A stretch of DNA of 64,000 nt, taken from the NCBI GenBank assembly GCA_966211965.1, contig CBIHON010000004.1:62001-126000 (forward strand). Direction: 5' to 3'. Below the pieces are notes generated by a model. It searched no databases, was not told the origin of the DNA, and worked only from the letters and a program-made list of their open reading frames with translations. This DNA comes from CBIHON01 sp966211965 (GTDB lineage: Bacteria; Pseudomonadota; Gammaproteobacteria; Burkholderiales; Burkholderiaceae_D). The translations under genes were made by a program, and so were the position numbers. This document shows positions 60,696 to 64,000 of this stretch, in pieces. How positions within the stretch are numbered: the first letter of the stretch is position 1; each line of letters begins with the position of its first letter.

Positions 60696-62059
60696 GTCTT
60701 GCGCTCCTGACGAATGCTGATACTTAACTTGGAGCCGGAGGCGGATGATTCGAAATCAAGGATTTGCCTGATCATGCGCTCATCCAGCGTGTGGTTGGCG
60801 GACAGGAGCAGAAAGCCGTCACGCGTGATCAGATCGCGTGCGATGATCATGCCCGGCCGCAGATCCAAGGCCGCGACCAAAAGTTCCTGGCCGTTGTCGT
60901 CGGCCTCCTTGGCTGTGGTGTTGACGCTGCCACTGGTAATTCCGCTTAGTACGTCACTGAAAGCGTTCGTGACCAAGGGATCGTAGCGTTTGCCGCTTTG
61001 CTGCAAAATCAGTGCCCTGGCTTCATCAGGACGCAGCCGGCGTTGTACCATGGTGCCGATCTGCAGGTTGTAATAATCGCTGGCGAGCGCCAGGATACGG
61101 GCGCCGAGTGGAATATTGAAGCCAGACAAGCGGTCCGGATATCCTTCGCCATCGAAGCGCTCCTGCTGCGAACGGATGATTTTGGCGGCGCCGCTCAAAT
61201 CCTGCAGCGGCATCAGCAGCTGTTCGCCACGTACCGGGTACTTGCGATAGAGACCAAGGTTTTCGCCGTTCATGAGGTTGACCGGCATGGCCAGCAGCTC
61301 GTCTGAGAACGCGACCTTGCCGATATTGTGCAGCAGGCCGGCGACGAAAATCTCTTGCGCCTCGCCTTCGCCCAGATTCATCCTGACGGCGATCCGGCGC
61401 GCCAGGTCGGCAACGCGGCGCGAATGGCCGGCCAGATTGCCGCCGCGCATTTCGATCAGGCTGGAGAAGACCTTGATGGAGGTGAGAAAACTGTTTTTGA
61501 GCTTGTCGTTGACCGAAACCAGGGTATCGAGCGCTTTCTTGAGTTCGACGGTGCGCTCCTGCACCTTTGCTTCCAGGCTGGCATTGAGGTTTTTCAATTC
61601 TTCGTTCTGGCTGCGCGTGAGGGCCTCCAGGCGCTGCTTTTCGCGCTCCAGCGCCCTGCGTTCCAGCGCATGGCGCACCACCAGCAGGATGTCGTTGTCA
61701 TCCCATGGCTTGGTAATGTAGCGGTAGATTTCGCCGCGGTTGATGGCGTCGAGAATCGATTGGATATCGGAATAGCCGGTCAGCAGCAGGCGGGTCGTAT
61801 CGGGCCAACGGGCCCGCACATGCTCCAGGAAACGCGCGCCGTCCATTTCGGGCATGCGCATATCGGAGATCACCAGGTCGACCGCTTCGTTCTCGAGGAC
61901 CGCCAAGCCGGCGTTGCCGCTTTCGGCTACCAGAACCTGATAGCCCTGGCCGCGGAACAGGCGGCGCAGCGAAGACAAAATATTCGGCTCGTCATCGACG
62001 CACAGTATCCTGGGCGGCTGATCGGGAATTGCGTCCGGCATGGAGGCCGCCTCACTCAT
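60692..62059 (-). CDS. Receiver plus degenerate HD-GYP protein
   Basis: The 455-residue protein has a receiver (Asp66 in LVISDMRMPEMDG) at about 16-135, a coiled coil (about 135-190), and an HD-GYP-like domain. The domain keeps His212 and the GYP loop (FDGEGYPDRLSGF), but the HD pair reads HN (LLHNIGK, residues 244-245), the downstream His of the metal site reads Tyr in YRKYPVRGEQ, and the HHE before GYP reads QQE (298-300). c-di-GMP hydrolysis is therefore unlikely; it may bind the nucleotide or act as a scaffold. It overlaps both neighbours by 4 bp. Confidence 0.85.
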   Translation of the reverse strand: MSEAASMPDAIPDQPPRILCVDDEPNILSSLRRLFRGQGYQVLVAESGNAGLAVLENEAVDLVISDMRMPEMDGARFLEHVRARWPDTTRLLLTGYSDIQSILDAINRGEIYRYITKPWDDNDILLVVRHALERRALEREKQRLEALTRSQNEELKNLNASLEAKVQERTVELKKALDTLVSVNDKLKNSFLTSIKVFSSLIEMRGGNLAGHSRRVADLARRIAVRMNLGEGEAQEIFVAGLLHNIGKVAFSDELLAMPVNLMNGENLGLYRKYPVRGEQLLMPLQDLSGAAKIIRSQQERFDGEGYPDRLSGFNIPLGARILALASDYYNLQIGTMVQRRLRPDEARALILQQSGKRYDPLVTNAFSDVLSGITSGSVNTTAKEADDNGQELLVAALDLRPGMIIARDLITRDGFLLLSANHTLDERMIRQILDFESSASGSKLSISIRQERKT

Positions 62060-63570
62060 ACGGGGATATCCTTCTCGTCATTTTCCGGCCGGGGATGGCG
62101 AATCGGCAGCCTGATGCGGAAGCGGCTGCCTTTGCCGGGTTCGCTTTCAAGCTCGATGTGTCCGTGATGTTTTTGCACGATGCCGTACGACAGCGACAGG
62201 CCTAGCCCGGTACCCTTGCCGACTGGTTTGGTGGTGAAAAACGGATCGAAGATGCGTGACTGGATTTCTTTGGGAATACCGCTGCCGTTGTCGGCGATGT
62301 CGAGCAGCACGCTGTCGCCTTCAACCGCGGTGCGGATCGTGATGGTGCCGCGCGCCGGCCCAATCGCGTGTGCCGCATTGACCAGCATGTTCATGACCAC
62401 CTGATTGATTTGCGTCGGCAGGCATTCGATATCGGGAATGTCGCCGTATTCCCTGATCACGTCAGCCTTGTATTTGATTTCGTTGCTGACGATGTTCAGG
62501 GTCGAATCGATGCCTTGATGCAGATCGGCCAACTGCCATTCGTGATAGCCGTCCACGCGCGAAAAATCTTTCAGATCCTGCACAATCTTGCGCACCCGGA
62601 CGATGCCTTCCTTCGATTCGCTCATCAATACCGGAATGTCTTCCTTCAGGAAATCGATTTCCAGTTGTTCGCGCATGCCGTGCAGCCTGTCGGCGATATC
62701 CGGCGCCGCGATATGCTGTTGCGCGGCTTCATACGATGCCATTATCTGCAGCAAGCTTTCGATATAGGTTTCCAGCGTATTGAAATTGGAAAATATGTAA
62801 CCGATAGGATTATTGATTTCATGGGCGACGCCGGCCGCAAGCTGTCCGATCGATGCAAGCTTTTCGGACTGCACCAACTGCTCCTGGGCCATCGAAAGTT
62901 TGTGGTTCAACTCGGTCAATTCCGCATTGCGCCGCAGCAGCTCAGCCTCGACCGCTTCGCGCCGGCGGATGTCTTCCTCCAGTCTGCTGTTGGCCTGAGC
63001 CAGTTGCTCCGTGCGCTTCTCCACCAATTGCTCCAGATCGAGATGCGCCTTGTGCAGACTCATCTCGGCCAGCTTGCGTTGGGTTACATCCTGCAGGATT
63101 TCGATAGCGCCGACCACGCGCCCCAGCTCATCACGCAAGGGGGCGGCCGAAAAAAACAACCAGCGGCCGTGCTCTCCCAAGTGGGGGAAAAAATCCTCGG
63201 CTTCGTAGGCGCCGGGGATCAGGGAAGAACGCATGAATTTATCGTGGTAATAGGTATCGATCAGTTCCTCGACGGTGCCGGCGACGATCAGGTCGGCCAG
63301 CACCGGGCGCTCTTGCGGATAGAACGGCTGCCATTGATTTTTCGTGCCGACCATTTCGGTCGAGGAACGGCCTATCGTATGCTGGCAAGCCTTGTTCCAG
63401 TGCGTGATTACATGATCGGCGTCGATTGCAAAAGCCGGCACCGGATTGCCGTCGAAGTATTCGGAGATGGCTGGCGCCATGCGCACCGGACCCGCCTCCT
63501 TGCCGCCCGCAACCGGACTGCCGTCTTGCGGCTGGCCAAGAATCAGCGGCGGTTCTGAAATCTTGTTCAT
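62056..63570 (-). CDS. PAS sensor histidine kinase
   Basis: The 504-residue soluble kinase has a PAS domain (YFDGNPVPAFAIDADHVITHWNKA, GRVVGAIEILQDVTQRK) and a coiled coil (about 170-235). His250 lies in GVAHEINNPIGYIFS, and the ATPase domain is complete (QVVMNMLVNAAHAIG, DNGSGIPK, FFTTKPVGKGTGLGLSLSYG). It resembles the kinase at 54248-55933 in the core. Its ATG shares a base with the stop of the HDOD gene, and it overlaps the receiver/HD-GYP gene by 4 bp. Confidence 0.87.
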   Translation of the reverse strand: MNKISEPPLILGQPQDGSPVAGGKEAGPVRMAPAISEYFDGNPVPAFAIDADHVITHWNKACQHTIGRSSTEMVGTKNQWQPFYPQERPVLADLIVAGTVEELIDTYYHDKFMRSSLIPGAYEAEDFFPHLGEHGRWLFFSAAPLRDELGRVVGAIEILQDVTQRKLAEMSLHKAHLDLEQLVEKRTEQLAQANSRLEEDIRRREAVEAELLRRNAELTELNHKLSMAQEQLVQSEKLASIGQLAAGVAHEINNPIGYIFSNFNTLETYIESLLQIMASYEAAQQHIAAPDIADRLHGMREQLEIDFLKEDIPVLMSESKEGIVRVRKIVQDLKDFSRVDGYHEWQLADLHQGIDSTLNIVSNEIKYKADVIREYGDIPDIECLPTQINQVVMNMLVNAAHAIGPARGTITIRTAVEGDSVLLDIADNGSGIPKEIQSRIFDPFFTTKPVGKGTGLGLSLSYGIVQKHHGHIELESEPGKGSRFRIRLPIRHPRPENDEKDIPV

Positions 63571-64000
63571 TATTTTGCTTGCGTCGATACCAGGATATGG
63601 CAGGCTTCTTCAAACTGCATTTCGGTTTCGCGAAACACCTGGGCCAGCATTTCCTGGCTCAGATTCAAGCTGTTCCATGTGGCGGCGGAGACCGGCGGCA
63701 CCAGGTCTCGTTCATCGCCCGACAAATCCAGTGCGTGGACGATGCAATCGGCGACATGGACGATTGCCGCCAGCGAAGCGCTATCGCCGCCATCCGGTGT
63801 GTGATGATTTTCGATCGCTTTTTGCAGCAGTACCGGAAATTTCCAGTGCTCCGCCAGCGCACGGCCGATCATCGCGTGGTCGATCTGCAGCACTGCATGT
63901 TCGGCCTCGAGCAGAGTGCAGTCCTGTGCGGCCTGGTGCGCCTCCACCTCGGCAAAATGCTTGGGCGAGCGCGTTACCAGCACCAGCCGGCCGATATCGT
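63570..64000 (-). CDS. HDOD-domain protein, partial
   Basis: The frame is open to the right edge, so the N-terminal part is missing. The visible 142 or so residues begin with DIGRLVL, then EHAVLQIDHAMIGRALAEHWKFPVLLQKAIENHH, the C-terminal half of an HDOD domain. HDOD domains are related to HD hydrolases but usually lack activity and serve in signalling. It is the first visible gene of the minus-strand operon, which may extend further upstream. Confidence 0.8.
   Translation of the reverse strand, partial: DIGRLVLVTRSPKHFAEVEAHQAAQDCTLLEAEHAVLQIDHAMIGRALAEHWKFPVLLQKAIENHHTPDGGDSASLAAIVHVADCIVHALDLSGDERDLVPPVSAATWNSLNLSQEMLAQVFRETEMQFEEACHILVSTQAK

Overview
The window is chromosomal DNA from a betaproteobacterium. 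The gene content and order (ffh, cytochrome assembly ypjD and pilSR-ampD; nrdAB preceded by NrdR boxes; aroQ-accB-accC-prmA; lysine/alanine/proline-rich histone H1-like proteins; pilGHIJ-chpA) fit Burkholderiales, most likely an Oxalobacteraceae member near Herminiimonas. The genus is inferred from synteny and was not tested. I see no rRNA, tRNA, CRISPR array, prophage or insertion sequence.

Layout. 1-6.5 kb: the end of a lytic transglycosylase, a Tat-exported PhoX-like protein, an H1-like/SWIB DNA-binding protein, ffh, and an exported cytochrome c/beta-domain protein. 6.7-13.5 kb: an accessory block with a wrecked chimeric gene, an ABC importer of the NMT1/SsuA class, and a DctB/DctD-like two-component system. 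Both the wreck and the importer have sigma-54 promoter motifs. 13.6-18.4 kb: ypjD-like gene, a small zinc-ribbon protein, pilS, pilR and ampD. 18.4-23.5 kb: a tandem palindromic-repeat array, a promoter with two NrdR boxes, nrdA and nrdB. 23.7-42.7 kb: housekeeping genes, including a second H1-like gene, yggT, a PfkB kinase, prmA, accCB, aroQ, a TlpA-like thioredoxin, mpl, yqiA, ubiC, an RNase II-family nuclease, a TonB-like protein, aroE, mtgA, corA and hemL. 42.7-43.8 kb: thiD and rubredoxin, divergent.

43.9-55.9 kb is the Chp-type chemosensory operon for type IV pili (pilG, pilH, pilI, pilJ, a 2102-residue ChpA) plus a PAS histidine kinase. Convergent to it, 55.9-64.0 kb (minus strand) is a tightly overlapping signalling operon: HDOD protein (cut by the window edge), PAS histidine kinase, receiver plus degenerate HD-GYP protein, receiver protein, MglA-like small GTPase, histidine kinase, and a PilB/GspE-type ATPase with its own N-terminal receiver domain. 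This operon is the best candidate for an undescribed system. It appears to combine phosphorelay, a polarity-type GTPase and a pilus/secretion motor under direct receiver control. To my knowledge it is uncharacterised, although I could not search databases.

Two sigma-54 activators (the DctD-like protein and PilR), three NtrC/PilS-type kinase families and the Chp array make this a signalling-rich window centred on surface motility and nutrient uptake.
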